A DNA stretch of 64,000 nt, taken from contig JALUGO010000012.1 in the NCBI GenBank assembly GCA_027051905.1, forward strand, positions 45,803 to 109,802, given 5' to 3'. Position 1 is the first letter of the stretch. Every line of letters begins with the position of its first letter. The position numbers were made by a program, and so were the translations under genes. Shown here in pieces: positions 34,978 through 46,023 of this stretch. The notes under the pieces are model-generated. The model was not told the origin of the DNA. It ran no database searches and saw nothing but the letters and a program-made list of their open reading frames with translations. Origin of the DNA: Desulfurobacteriaceae bacterium (GTDB taxonomy: Bacteria; Aquificota; Aquificia; Desulfurobacteriales; Desulfurobacteriaceae).

Positions 34978-37020
34978 TTGAGAAAAACAGTCTGCACTTA
35001 CTGTGGAGTAGGTTGTGAACTCGGGTTTAACCAGAAGAATGAAGTTGTCCCGCTAAAAGAAGGTATTGTCAGCAAAGGAAAACTGTGCATAAAAGGGCGT
35101 TTTGGCCACCAGTTTATCTATCACCCTGAGAGAATAAAAGGAGCCCTAATAAAAGGAAAACTTCTGGAAGAGTTTGGGATAGATAAGAGCAATTTCAAGG
35201 AAAAAAATGGCTTTTTCACAGTTCCTTACCAAATAGCTTACAGTATAGTTGCAGAAAAATTGAAAAAGTTAACTGATAAGTTTGGAAAAACGTCCTTTGC
35301 TGCTATCGGAGGAGCAAGAACAAACTGTGAAAGTGCTTATATTTTCCAAAAATTTACCAGAGAGGTAATCGGTTCTCCCCATGTGGACAACTGCGCCAGA
35401 ATATGTCACGCTCCATCTTTGAAGGGTTTACGGGCTACTGTTGGTGAAGGAGCAGCATCAATACCATTTGACGAAATATACAATGCCGAATTTCTATTTA
35501 TTTTAGGCTCAAACACAACCGAAGCTCACCCCATAGTAAGCCACAGGATCATTGAACAAGCACAAAAGGGAATCCCTCTTGCAGTCCTAGATGTCAGAGA
35601 AATAGGACTTTTCAAGTTTGCTAAATATCAGCTTACGATACCTTTTGAATCAAATCTCCTTTTCCTAAATGCCCTTATAAGGGCAATAATGGAAAAAAAA
35701 CTTTACGACAGAGAGTTCATTGAAAAAAGGGTATCTAACTTTAAAGAATTTAAAAGGAAAATTCTATCAGATGAATGGACAAAGCCAGAAATTTTCAAAG
35801 AAATACCAGGTTATGAGCATTTAACAGATAAAATTTACCAATTGGCCGAGGAAATTTCCAAGAAAAAAACTATTTTTATGTGGGGACTAGGAATAACTGA
35901 ACATATTGATGGAAGTGATTCGGTTGCAGCAATCGCAAATATCGCTCTCTTAACAGGAAATGTTGGAAGAGAAGGTTGCGGACTCCTTCCTTTAAGAGGA
36001 CAAAATAACGTGCAAGGAGCCTGCGATGTTGGGATGCTTCCCTATTTTTTACCAGACTACAAAAAACCTGAAATTGAAGGCTACAAAACCCCTGAAATAA
36101 TAGATGCTATTTTGAAAGAAGAAATAAAAGCCTTATGGGTTATGGGAGAAGATATTGCTCACGTTCACCCCAATCAACGAAAGATTAAAGAAGCCCTTGA
36201 GAAATTAGATCTATTAGTTGTTAATGAGCTTTTCCCGTGTCAGGTTACAGAGTTTGCAGACGTTGTTTTTGGCGTAAAAAGCTGTTACGAAAAGACAGGG
36301 GTATACATTAATGCCGAAAGAAGACTACACCTTTCAGAACCAATATTTGATTCCGATTTACCAGATGACTGGGAAGTTATAGCTGAAGTTTCAAAGAGGT
36401 TGGGGAAGGATTTTAATTTCCGATCGACAGAAGATGTGTGGAACGATCTAAGAAGAGCAGCTCCTGAAAGGTTCGGAGGAGCAGATTATAAATTGCTAAA
36501 AGAAAATATTCTAAATGCTCCTCAATGGCCTGTTAAAAATGGCAAGGGAACACCTATTCTTTTCAAGAATGGTTTTCCAACGGAAAACGGTAAAGCCAAC
36601 CTGTTTTACTCACAATATAAACCAAGAGGAATGGTAGAAGAGCTTTTAAAAAATGGGAAAATCTCAGATTTTTACCTAACAACAGGAAGAATTCTTCCTC
36701 ACTATAACAATGCTAATCAAACATCCCGATGTGAAACTCTTGAAAAGTTCAAAACATTCAAAGAAGACGTTATTTATGCTAATCCTGAAGATATAGAGAA
36801 ATTCAAGGGAGCTAAAAGAGTTATACTCGTTTCCAAATACGGGAAGACTGCTCCATTACCAGTCGAATTTAATCCACATATCAAACCAGGAACTCTTTTT
36901 GTAACTTTCCATAGAGCAGAAAGTGGTGTCAACTTTCTTTTCGGAGACGAAGCCGATAAATACGTGAAAACGGCAAGGTTCAAATCAATCAAAGTGAAGG
37001 TTATTCCAGTTGGGTGTTGA
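34978..37020 (+). CDS. Molybdopterin oxidoreductase, formate dehydrogenase alpha-like
   Basis: Mo/W-bis-PGD enzyme resembling formate dehydrogenase catalytic subunit. 680 residues. Seen: [4Fe-4S] cysteines C6, C9, C13 and C37 (CTYCGVGC then KGKLCIKG), DNCARICHAPSLKG with Cys143 as the metal ligand where some enzymes carry selenocysteine, and LRGQNNVQGACDVG of the family. No Tat signal, so cytoplasmic. TTG start after AGGAGGAG. No beta, gamma or chaperone subunit is adjacent. An assimilatory nitrate reductase-like role is possible but the RICH-type motif favours formate. Confidence 0.84.
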   Translation: MRKTVCTYCGVGCELGFNQKNEVVPLKEGIVSKGKLCIKGRFGHQFIYHPERIKGALIKGKLLEEFGIDKSNFKEKNGFFTVPYQIAYSIVAEKLKKLTDKFGKTSFAAIGGARTNCESAYIFQKFTREVIGSPHVDNCARICHAPSLKGLRATVGEGAASIPFDEIYNAEFLFILGSNTTEAHPIVSHRIIEQAQKGIPLAVLDVREIGLFKFAKYQLTIPFESNLLFLNALIRAIMEKKLYDREFIEKRVSNFKEFKRKILSDEWTKPEIFKEIPGYEHLTDKIYQLAEEISKKKTIFMWGLGITEHIDGSDSVAAIANIALLTGNVGREGCGLLPLRGQNNVQGACDVGMLPYFLPDYKKPEIEGYKTPEIIDAILKEEIKALWVMGEDIAHVHPNQRKIKEALEKLDLLVVNELFPCQVTEFADVVFGVKSCYEKTGVYINAERRLHLSEPIFDSDLPDDWEVIAEVSKRLGKDFNFRSTEDVWNDLRRAAPERFGGADYKLLKENILNAPQWPVKNGKGTPILFKNGFPTENGKANLFYSQYKPRGMVEELLKNGKISDFYLTTGRILPHYNNANQTSRCETLEKFKTFKEDVIYANPEDIEKFKGAKRVILVSKYGKTAPLPVEFNPHIKPGTLFVTFHRAESGVNFLFGDEADKYVKTARFKSIKVKVIPVGC

Positions 37021-37666
37021 AAAAATTTATTCAGGAGAGAAAACCTCAGGTTTCATAGTGAATAATAAATGGTTTCTAAAAGTTTATCATGATACCAGAT
37101 TTAGAAAAGGTATCAGAAACGTAATTCTAAGATCGAAACCAGAGAATGAATACTTTTTCAGTAAACTATTAATCAAAAAGGGAATTCCTACAACAAAAGC
37201 AGTATCGTATAGAGTCGTGAAACACCTGGGAATATTTCCATTAAACGTAGGATTCGTAAAATTTGTATGTATGCATGGACTTACTCCCCTGGATAAACTG
37301 TTAGGTTCCAGCTGTTTTCCCAAACTATTTTCCAATGCTCTAAAGGTTATAGCACAAATTCATCAACTTTCCATTATCCATGGAGACCTTGCAGTTTCAA
37401 ATTTTGGAGTTCATGAAGGAAAAGTCTTCATTTTTGATTTAGCAAACACTAGAAAAGTCCTGCATCCCTTTTTTGCTCACAAAGAAGTTTTCAGATTATT
37501 CCACGATCTTTACAAACTGACAAAAGAAACTCCAGGTCTTTACTTTGACTTTAAGGAACTTTTCAATCATTATCTTCAGGAAATATCATTAAGACCATTT
37601 TTAAAAAGAAAACTAGAACGAGACTTCCTTGTATATGCTTTTAAAAGGGGGATGATACGAAAATGA
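37010..37666 (+). CDS. Small kinase-like protein of the lipopolysaccharide kinase/RIO fold
   Basis: 218 residues. Seen: catalytic-loop motif IHGDLAVSNFGV and metal-binding FIFDLANTR, typical of the WaaP/InaA and Kdo-kinase group; the N-terminal lobe is short with FIVNNKWFLKVYHD as glycine-poor loop and lysine. Substrate unknown; a lipid A-core sugar is a guess. TTG start overlaps the upstream gene by 11 bases, and the stop overlaps rsmA (ATGA), so it is in one unit with both. Confidence 0.68.
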   Translation: MGVEKIYSGEKTSGFIVNNKWFLKVYHDTRFRKGIRNVILRSKPENEYFFSKLLIKKGIPTTKAVSYRVVKHLGIFPLNVGFVKFVCMHGLTPLDKLLGSSCFPKLFSNALKVIAQIHQLSIIHGDLAVSNFGVHEGKVFIFDLANTRKVLHPFFAHKEVFRLFHDLYKLTKETPGLYFDFKELFNHYLQEISLRPFLKRKLERDFLVYAFKRGMIRK

Positions 37667-38418
37667 AACTTAAAAAATCTTTAGGACAACATCTCCTGAA
37701 GAATAAGGGAATAATAAAAAGGATTGTTGATGCCGGAAATATCACTTCAGAAGATAGGATAGTAGAAATTGGTGCAGGTGGAGGTGCATTAACAGAAGAG
37801 ATATTAAAAAGGAAGCCAAAAGAACTCGTCTTAATCGAAATTGACCCTGAGTGGGTAGAATACCTCAAAAAAAAATTTGGTAGTTCTGTAGAAATTCTCA
37901 ATGAGGATGCAAAAAAGTTTAATTTTTCCCAACTTAAAGGAAAGTGGAAATTTTTCGGAAACCTTCCTTATAACGTTTCAACTTCCATCATAAGAAACCT
38001 TTTAAACCACAGAAAAGTCCTAGAAAGCGGAGTTTTTATGGTGCAAAAAGAGGTGGCAAATAGACTTACATCAAAAAGAGGTAAAGATTTTGGATATCTA
38101 CCCGCTCTGCTTCATTTATTCTTCAGAATAGAAAAGTTATTTGATGTTCACCCTTTAGCATTTAATCCTCCACCAAAGGTTTGGTCAACTGTTTTAAAAA
38201 TGACTCCGACCAACTTCGATATGGATGAAGATAAAATCCTATCATTCGAAAGCTTCCTTAAAAAAGTCTTCTCTCACAGGCGAAAGAAAATAAAAAGGAA
38301 TCTAGGAGTAAAAGAACTTCCTCAGGAGCTTAGAGAGTTTGCAGATAAAAGAGCTGAAGAGCTCTCACCTGAAGAACTCCTTTTCCTATTTAGATCCCTG
38401 AAATCTTCAAATTCCTGA
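37663..38418 (+). CDS. rsmA: 16S rRNA (adenine1518/1519-N6,N6)-dimethyltransferase
   Basis: KsgA-type enzyme of late 30S assembly. 251 residues. Seen: SLGQHLLKNKGIIKRIV, SAM site VEIGAGGGALTEEIL, FGNLPYNVSTSIIRNLL (catalytic NLPY) and PPKVWST. Overlaps the kinase-like gene by ATGA. About 40 bases before gatB. Confidence 0.95.
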   Translation: MKLKKSLGQHLLKNKGIIKRIVDAGNITSEDRIVEIGAGGGALTEEILKRKPKELVLIEIDPEWVEYLKKKFGSSVEILNEDAKKFNFSQLKGKWKFFGNLPYNVSTSIIRNLLNHRKVLESGVFMVQKEVANRLTSKRGKDFGYLPALLHLFFRIEKLFDVHPLAFNPPPKVWSTVLKMTPTNFDMDEDKILSFESFLKKVFSHRRKKIKRNLGVKELPQELREFADKRAEELSPEELLFLFRSLKSSNS

Positions 38419-38457
38419 TAAAATCTTCCCGGAAAAATTTAAATCTGGAGTGGAAAG

Positions 38458-39918
38458 ATGGAGTTTGAAGCGGTTATAGGACTTGAGGTTCACGCACAGC
38501 TCTTAACGAAAACGAAGATATTCTGTTCCTGTAAGAACGAGTTTGGAGCTCCCCCCAACACAAACGTCTGCCCCGTCTGTTTGGGAATGCCCGGCTCACT
38601 GCCAGTTCTAAACAAGAGGGCTGTTGAGTACGCTGTAAAGGCTGCACTTGCCCTCAACTGCAAGATCAATCGCTACTCTGTCTTTGCCCGTAAGCACTAC
38701 TTCTACCCAGACCTTCCTAAGGCCTACCAGATAACCCAGTACGAGCTTCCCTTTGCCGAGCACGGCTGGGTTGAGATAGAAAAGAGCGATGGAACCAAGA
38801 AGAGGATAAGGATAAGGCGTATCCACATGGAGGAGGACGCCGGTAAAACAATTCACGGAGAAGGGTTTGACGAGAACTCCTACGTTGACCTGAACAGGGC
38901 TGGAACTCCCCTTATTGAGATAGTTTCAGAGCCAGATATCTCAACCCCCGAAGAAGCCCGCCTCTACATGCAGAAGCTGAGGGACATTCTCGTCTGGATA
39001 GGGGTAAACGACGGAAACCTTGAGGAGGGCTCTTTAAGGTGCGACGCAAACGTTTCAATAAGGCCTAAGGGAAGCAAGGAGTTTGGAACCAGAACTGAGA
39101 TAAAGAACGTCAACTCTTTCCGCTTCATCCAGAAAGCCCTTGAGTATGAGATTCAGCGCCAAATAGACGTTGTAAAGAGCGGCGGAGAGGTCGTTCAGGA
39201 GACAAGACTCTTTGACTCTGCGAAAGGGATAACGAAAACAATGAGGACGAAAGAGGAGGCCGAAGACTACCGCTACTTTCCCGAACCAGATCTTCCGCCT
39301 CTCATAATAGACGATGAGTGGCTTGAATCTATAAGGGAGAGCCTGCCGGAACTCCCCGACCAGGTTAAAGAGCGCTTCGTTGAGGAGTTCAAGATTACCC
39401 CTTACGACGCAAGCATTCTGGTGAGAGAAAGAGCTCTGGCTGACTTCTTTGAAAAGGCTGCAAAGGCTTACACCAGAGAGGCTAAGAGGGTTGCCAACAT
39501 CATCATCTCCGACTATCTGGGAATCCTTAACGAGGAGAAACTCCCCGTTGAGGAGTCTCCCGTTAAGCCGGAGCAGGTGGCACAGCTCTTGGAGCTCGTT
39601 GATAAAGACGTTATCTCCATAAGGGTTGCAAAAGAAGAAGTCCTCCCCGAGATGGTTAAGACCGGAAAGTCTCCAAAGGAGATAGTTGAGGCAAAAGGTC
39701 TGGTTCAGATTTCAGACGAGTCTGCCCTTAAGGAGATTATTAAAAAGGTTCTTGCAAACAACGAGAAGGCCGTTAAGCAGTATAAAGAGGGGAACCAAAA
39801 GCAGAAGCAGAAGGCCGTTAAGTTCCTCATCGGTCAGGTGATGAAGGAGACCCGCGGAAAGGCCAACCCGAAACTCCTGAACCAGCTCATTCCTCAGGTT
39901 TTAGACGAAGAGGGGTAA
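38458..39918 (+). CDS. gatB: Aspartyl/glutamyl-tRNA amidotransferase subunit B
   Basis: Kinase/transamidase subunit that makes Gln-tRNA or Asn-tRNA with GatAC. 486 residues, full length. Seen: VIGLEVHAQLLTKTKIFCSC, CPVCLGMPGSLPVLN, RKHYFYPDLPKAYQITQYE, LEEGSLRCDANVSIRP and YRYFPEPDLPP, with a YqeY-like tail. Codon use is GC-richer than the 30-38 kb genes just upstream. Followed by a stem-loop terminator. Confidence 0.97.
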   Translation: MEFEAVIGLEVHAQLLTKTKIFCSCKNEFGAPPNTNVCPVCLGMPGSLPVLNKRAVEYAVKAALALNCKINRYSVFARKHYFYPDLPKAYQITQYELPFAEHGWVEIEKSDGTKKRIRIRRIHMEEDAGKTIHGEGFDENSYVDLNRAGTPLIEIVSEPDISTPEEARLYMQKLRDILVWIGVNDGNLEEGSLRCDANVSIRPKGSKEFGTRTEIKNVNSFRFIQKALEYEIQRQIDVVKSGGEVVQETRLFDSAKGITKTMRTKEEAEDYRYFPEPDLPPLIIDDEWLESIRESLPELPDQVKERFVEEFKITPYDASILVRERALADFFEKAAKAYTREAKRVANIIISDYLGILNEEKLPVEESPVKPEQVAQLLELVDKDVISIRVAKEEVLPEMVKTGKSPKEIVEAKGLVQISDESALKEIIKKVLANNEKAVKQYKEGNQKQKQKAVKFLIGQVMKETRGKANPKLLNQLIPQVLDEEG

Positions 39919-39934
39919 GGTTTTCCCCTCTTTT
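39908..39934 (+). terminator. Terminator overlapping the gatB stop
   Basis: AAGAGGGG pairs with CCCCTCTT across a 9-base loop containing the TAA, followed by TT and an AT-rich run. Confidence 0.6.
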
Positions 39935-40044
39935 CATTTTTCCGTAAGTAAAACCAAAAGTTTTCCCGTTATGTTTTTATCCCTTTGCAATTAGTAATAA
40001 TAACTATTAAATTGAGTTCAAAGCATATAAATCTGGAGGAAGTT

Positions 40045-40497
40045 GTGGATAGGAGAAACTTCATTAAGAAAACGCTTCTTGGAACAGGGGCGTTAGTTGT
40101 TGGGGGAGCTCCCGCCGTAGCTCAGATAGCAAAGGCTTCTGAGAAGAGGGACATTCCCGTTTTCGGCCCCGATTTGAAGACTGCAGGAGGCAGGAAACAC
40201 ACCCCTTTTGTAAAAGCTCCAAAGAGAGTTAAAGCGGGAGAGTGGTTTGACGTTTTCGTTGAGGTAGGCCACTACAAGCCCCACCCAAACACTGTAAGCC
40301 ACTACATTGAGTCTATTGCCCTTTACATTGACAAGTTTGAGGTTGCAAGCGCCCGTTTCAGGGCTACACAGGGAGCTCCCAGAGCCACATTCACGGTAAA
40401 GGTTGACAAACCTGGTAAAGTTACACTTAGAGGCTTCGGATACTGCAACATCCACGGCCTCTGGGTAAGCCTTCCCGTTGAGGTAGAAGTAGTTTGA
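40045..40497 (+). CDS. Tat-exported superoxide reductase (neelaredoxin type)
   Basis: Reduces superoxide to peroxide at a mononuclear iron centre. 150 residues from GTG at 40045, chosen because GGAGGA lies 5 bases upstream and translation then starts just before a twin-arginine signal (DRRNFIKKTLLGTG, then GAPAVAQIAKA). Seen iron-ligand set: RKHTPFVKAP, PHPNTVSHYIESI and YCNIHGLW, matching class II superoxide reductase. SORs are usually cytoplasmic, so export is unusual. The stop overlaps a possible 45-residue ORF. Confidence 0.85.
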   Translation: MDRRNFIKKTLLGTGALVVGGAPAVAQIAKASEKRDIPVFGPDLKTAGGRKHTPFVKAPKRVKAGEWFDVFVEVGHYKPHPNTVSHYIESIALYIDKFEVASARFRATQGAPRATFTVKVDKPGKVTLRGFGYCNIHGLWVSLPVEVEVV

Positions 40498-40631
40498 GGA
40501 AGAAGATAGAAGAGCTTTACAGTAGAGTCAGAAAAGTTCCCAAGAGGAAGCTAATCTTCTACTCCATTACGGCAAAACTTCTTGAGGTGGGCGTTTCTGC
40601 CTACCTCATTAAGAAGTTCTTTCTCCACTGA
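40494..40631 (+). CDS. Possible 45-residue ORF coupled to superoxide reductase
   Basis: TTG start overlaps the stop of the SOR gene (TTGA). The predicted peptide is basic and partly hydrophobic (KKIEELYSRVRKVPKRK, then LIFYSITAKLLEVGVSAYL), perhaps an amphipathic helix plus a short membrane segment. It runs 23 bases past the stop of the convergent binding-protein gene. No family recognised; could be a chance frame, though in-frame length and coupling support it. Confidence 0.4.
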   Translation: MRKKIEELYSRVRKVPKRKLIFYSITAKLLEVGVSAYLIKKFFLH

Positions 40632-42396
40632 TGAACATCTTCTCAGGTTTGTAGGTTCCCCAAACTGTTGGGTAGTAATTCTTTACCCTGTTCCTTGCCG
40701 CTTCTAAAACCAGCGGTGCCGCTATGTAGATTAACGGTTGCTGGTAAGCTATTATGTAGTAGGCTTTCTTATAGAGTTCCACCCTCCTTTTAAAGTCTAA
40801 AGTTGTTGCAGCCTCTTCAAAGAGCCTGTCAACTTCGGCTTCCCACTCTGTTTCCGGCTTTTTCTGGTTCGGGTTCCACATGTGGAGTTGCCCGCTGCTC
40901 ATCCAGACGTTCTTCCCGCCGTTTGGGTCTATTGAGCCTGTGAGACCGATTATTACGGCATCAAAGTCGTGGGTGTGGAGGAGCTTTTCAACAAGGTTGT
41001 TAAAGTCTAAGGGCTGGAAGTTAACCTTTACACCAATTCTTTTAAGGTCGTATTTCAAAATTGCTCCAATCTGAACCCTTGCTGGGTTGTTTGAGTTTGT
41101 CAGCAGGTTAAACTCAACCCTGTGTCCCTCTGGAGTTTCAAGCCAGCCGTCTCCATTTCTGTCTTTAAGGCCTATCGCCTCAAGGAGCTGTTTTGCCCTT
41201 TTCAGGTTGTAGGGGAACTTGGGGTAGTTTGGATCCCAGTAGAGCTTATTAGCCGGTGTAACGGGAGCGTAAACAGGGTATCCGAGGCCGTTGTAAACCG
41301 TCAGTATTATTCCTTTCCTGTCTACCGAGTGGGAGATTGCCCACCTGAAGAGCCTGTTTCTAAACAGTTTCAGCTTCCAGTCTGGTATTGCTCCCCTCTT
41401 CTGGTTGAAGCAGATAAAGTCTGCCGTTAGAGAGGGACCTAAGTTGTAAATTGTGTAATCTCCTTTTTCCTCTCCCTTTTTTAGCTCCGGGTAGTCGTCT
41501 CCTCTAACTCCGTAGAAGTCAAGCTCTCCGGCTTTAAACCTTAAAAGTTGGGTATTCTGGTCTGGCAGTATCACTTTTACTTTCTTTTCTATGTAGGGAA
41601 GCCTTTTCCCCCAGCGGTCAAACTTCCAGTATTTTCTGTTCCTCTCGTAGATGAGATACTGGCCGGGAAGGTATTTGACCAGTTTGTAGGGCCCCGTTCC
41701 TATGAGCTTTTCAGGAGGAGTTGAAACTGTCCAGAACTCCATAAACTTCCCTCTCTTAACGGCTTCTTCAACAACGTGTTTTGGAAATATGGGAGCAGAT
41801 AAGGAGTAGAGGAGAGGAGCAAAGGGAACAGGAAGAATGAACTCAACTGTCATCGGGTCAATTTTCCTGACCTTGGGGAGCTCCCCCCTCACCATAAACG
41901 AGTCTTTTGTTGAGTTTGGAATCTTCGGGTTGAAGTAGATTCTGTTGAAGGTGAATACAACGTCGTCTGCAGTAAAGGGCTTTCCGTCAAACCAGAAGAC
42001 GTTTTCCCTCAGGTGGAATATCCACCTTAAACCGCCCTCTCTAAACTCCCACGACTTTGACAGAGCTCCCCTGGGCTTTAAGGTTTTCAGGTCAACGTCT
42101 GTTAACCCCTCAAAGAGCTCACCAACTGCCTCTGTGGAGGAAGTTTCATTTGCAAGAACTAAGTTAAAGGTTTTCGGGTCTGAAGAGGTTGCAGTATATA
42201 ACGTTCCGCCGTAAACTCCCGGCAGGAACTTCGCCTTTTCAATGTCAACCCTTTTCCCAATCTCAAAGTGTTTCTTTTTAGCTCTCGATTCCGGGTAGAG
42301 GAGAGGAACGGTAAAGGGAGTAAGGGAGAGAGCTCCCCCGAACAGCAGCAGCTTTAGTAGCGTTCTCCTATCAACCATGAAGCTATTGTTACTCAA
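40609..42396 (-). CDS. ABC transporter peptide/solute-binding protein (SBP family 5)
   Basis: Periplasmic substrate receptor of DppA/OppA type. 595 residues. Seen: N-terminal twin-arginine-like signal (VDRRTLLKLLLFGG), LYTATSSDPKTFNLVLANETSS, FWFDGKPFTADDVVFTFNRI, KLIGTGPYKLVKYLPGQYL and RNRKYW, diagnostic of family 5. TTG start is supported by AGGAG upstream. No permease or ATPase gene is adjacent, so it is an orphan receptor or is served by distant components. Confidence 0.9.
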   Translation of the reverse strand: MSNNSFMVDRRTLLKLLLFGGALSLTPFTVPLLYPESRAKKKHFEIGKRVDIEKAKFLPGVYGGTLYTATSSDPKTFNLVLANETSSTEAVGELFEGLTDVDLKTLKPRGALSKSWEFREGGLRWIFHLRENVFWFDGKPFTADDVVFTFNRIYFNPKIPNSTKDSFMVRGELPKVRKIDPMTVEFILPVPFAPLLYSLSAPIFPKHVVEEAVKRGKFMEFWTVSTPPEKLIGTGPYKLVKYLPGQYLIYERNRKYWKFDRWGKRLPYIEKKVKVILPDQNTQLLRFKAGELDFYGVRGDDYPELKKGEEKGDYTIYNLGPSLTADFICFNQKRGAIPDWKLKLFRNRLFRWAISHSVDRKGIILTVYNGLGYPVYAPVTPANKLYWDPNYPKFPYNLKRAKQLLEAIGLKDRNGDGWLETPEGHRVEFNLLTNSNNPARVQIGAILKYDLKRIGVKVNFQPLDFNNLVEKLLHTHDFDAVIIGLTGSIDPNGGKNVWMSSGQLHMWNPNQKKPETEWEAEVDRLFEEAATTLDFKRRVELYKKAYYIIAYQQPLIYIAAPLVLEAARNRVKNYYPTVWGTYKPEKMFISGERTS

Positions 42397-42504
42397 AGCA
42401 TTTCTCCTGTTGAAAACCTATAGAAAATTCCTAAATTTAGGATAGTCAAACATTGGCTGGTACCCCGCCAACACACTTTTCCCAACCCAATTCCGGAGGT
42501 TTCA

Positions 42505-43107
42505 ATGGCAAAGCAAAACGCCAGCTACTGGGCAGCTATTGTAGAAAAAGTTGACTCTATTTTAGAAAAAGAGGGAGCTTCTGCAGTTCAGGAAGTTCCC
42601 GGAAGAGGTAGAACTCTCTACGGCTACAGGCCTCAGTCTGTTATAGACGCTCTCAACCAGGTTCTCGGGGCAAACAGCTGGGGTTACGAAGTTCTTGAGC
42701 ACTCTGTAGAGAAAGTAGAAAGCGAAAAGGGAGACACCAGATACCTGGCCTACGTAAAGTTAAGGCTCTGGGTGGCAGACAGAGACTTCTCAAAAGACGT
42801 CTTTGGCGGCAGCGAGAACTACACCCCTGGAGACGCCCTTAAGGGAGCCGTTACAGATGCCATTCAGAAAGGACTCTCCCTCTTTTCTATCGGTAGAAAA
42901 GCCTACAGAGGAGAGCTTAAAGAACTCCTGCCCTCTAAAGAGCAGGAGAAGAGAGAAACCAGAGCAACTGCAAAACAGATAGAGTTCATCAGAAAGCTTG
43001 CTCAGGAGACGGGAACAGACATCTCGAAGCTCAACTTCAGCCACCTTACCTCTGAACGGGCATCAAAAATTATAGAAGAACTGATGGCTAAAAGAAAAGC
43101 CAGTTAA
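42505..43107 (+). CDS. Rad52-superfamily (Rad52/DdrA-like) single-strand annealing protein
   Basis: 200 residues. Seen: LYGYRPQSVIDALNQVLGANSWGYEVL, which aligns with the Rad52 GWKVIxLANxxFGxxGW segment, and GDALKGAVTDAIQKGLSLFSIGRKAY, which matches the Rad52 KEAVTDGLKRALRxFG segment. The C-terminal 45 residues (ATAKQIEFIRKLAQETG) form a helical module often attached to such phage or repair proteins. It lies 59 bases before gyrB on the same strand. A role in RecA-independent annealing or DNA-end protection is inferred from the family. Confidence 0.78.
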   Translation: MAKQNASYWAAIVEKVDSILEKEGASAVQEVPGRGRTLYGYRPQSVIDALNQVLGANSWGYEVLEHSVEKVESEKGDTRYLAYVKLRLWVADRDFSKDVFGGSENYTPGDALKGAVTDAIQKGLSLFSIGRKAYRGELKELLPSKEQEKRETRATAKQIEFIRKLAQETGTDISKLNFSHLTSERASKIIEELMAKRKAS

Positions 43108-43129
43108 CCTACAGTGGGGCACCAGCCTG

Positions 43130-43135
43130 TATAAT
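43130..43135 (+). promoter_or_regulatory. Candidate -10 box before gyrB
   Basis: TATAAT preceded by TG, 31 bases before the gyrB ATG; no convincing -35 element. Confidence 0.35.
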
Positions 43136-43166
43136 TGAAACGGAAAATTGGTCAGAGAGGGGTTAG

Positions 43167-45581
<2,415 letters not shown>

Positions 45582-45590
45582 GGGGGAGCT

Positions 45591-46004
45591 GTGAGTTATC
45601 AGCTCCTCTTTGTCTACGGAACCCTGATGAACGGCCTTTCTGCCCATACCTTTTTGATTGACTCCCCTTTTGTTTCCCATGGAATACTCTACGGAGCAAG
45701 ACTCGTTCACCTGAGAGACGGTTTTCCCGGAGTTATCGAAGGAGAGGGAACGGTATTTGGAGAAGTCTACAGGGTAGATGAACTTACCCTTAAGGCCATT
45801 GATCTATTTGAGGAGTTTAACGAGCTCTTTCCGGAGGAGAGTTTCTACATAAGGAGGTTAAAACCTGTAAGACTCATACCGATGAATGAGTTTGTGGAAG
45901 CATGGGTTTACTTTCTCAACCCAATGCTGGTCGAAGACCTTGACTTTACGGAAGTTCCCTTTGGAAACTGGAGGGAGTTTCTGAAAAATTTCCTGAAGAT
46001 GTGA
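45591..46004 (+). CDS. Gamma-glutamylcyclotransferase-like (AIG2/GGCT) protein
   Basis: 137 residues. Seen: LLFVYGTLMNGLSAHTFL (family YGTL substrate loop) and VDELTLKAIDLFEEFNEL with candidate catalytic glutamates. May act on gamma-glutamyl peptides or amines; substrate unknown. GTG start after GGGGGAGCT, 9 bases after gyrB. The stop lies beside a bidirectional hairpin. Confidence 0.82.
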   Translation: MSYQLLFVYGTLMNGLSAHTFLIDSPFVSHGILYGARLVHLRDGFPGVIEGEGTVFGEVYRVDELTLKAIDLFEEFNELFPEESFYIRRLKPVRLIPMNEFVEAWVYFLNPMLVEDLDFTEVPFGNWREFLKNFLKM

Positions 46005-46023
46005 GGGGTAGCAGAACTACCCC
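46005..46023. terminator. Bidirectional hairpin between convergent genes
   Basis: GGGGTAG (46005-46011) pairs with CTACCCC (46017-46023) around CAGAA; the right arm holds the TAG of the minus-strand gene. Confidence 0.5.

Noticed and set aside
35404..35406. Possible selenocysteine position of the formate dehydrogenase-like gene
   Set aside because: The codon is TGT (Cys), so no recoding is needed.
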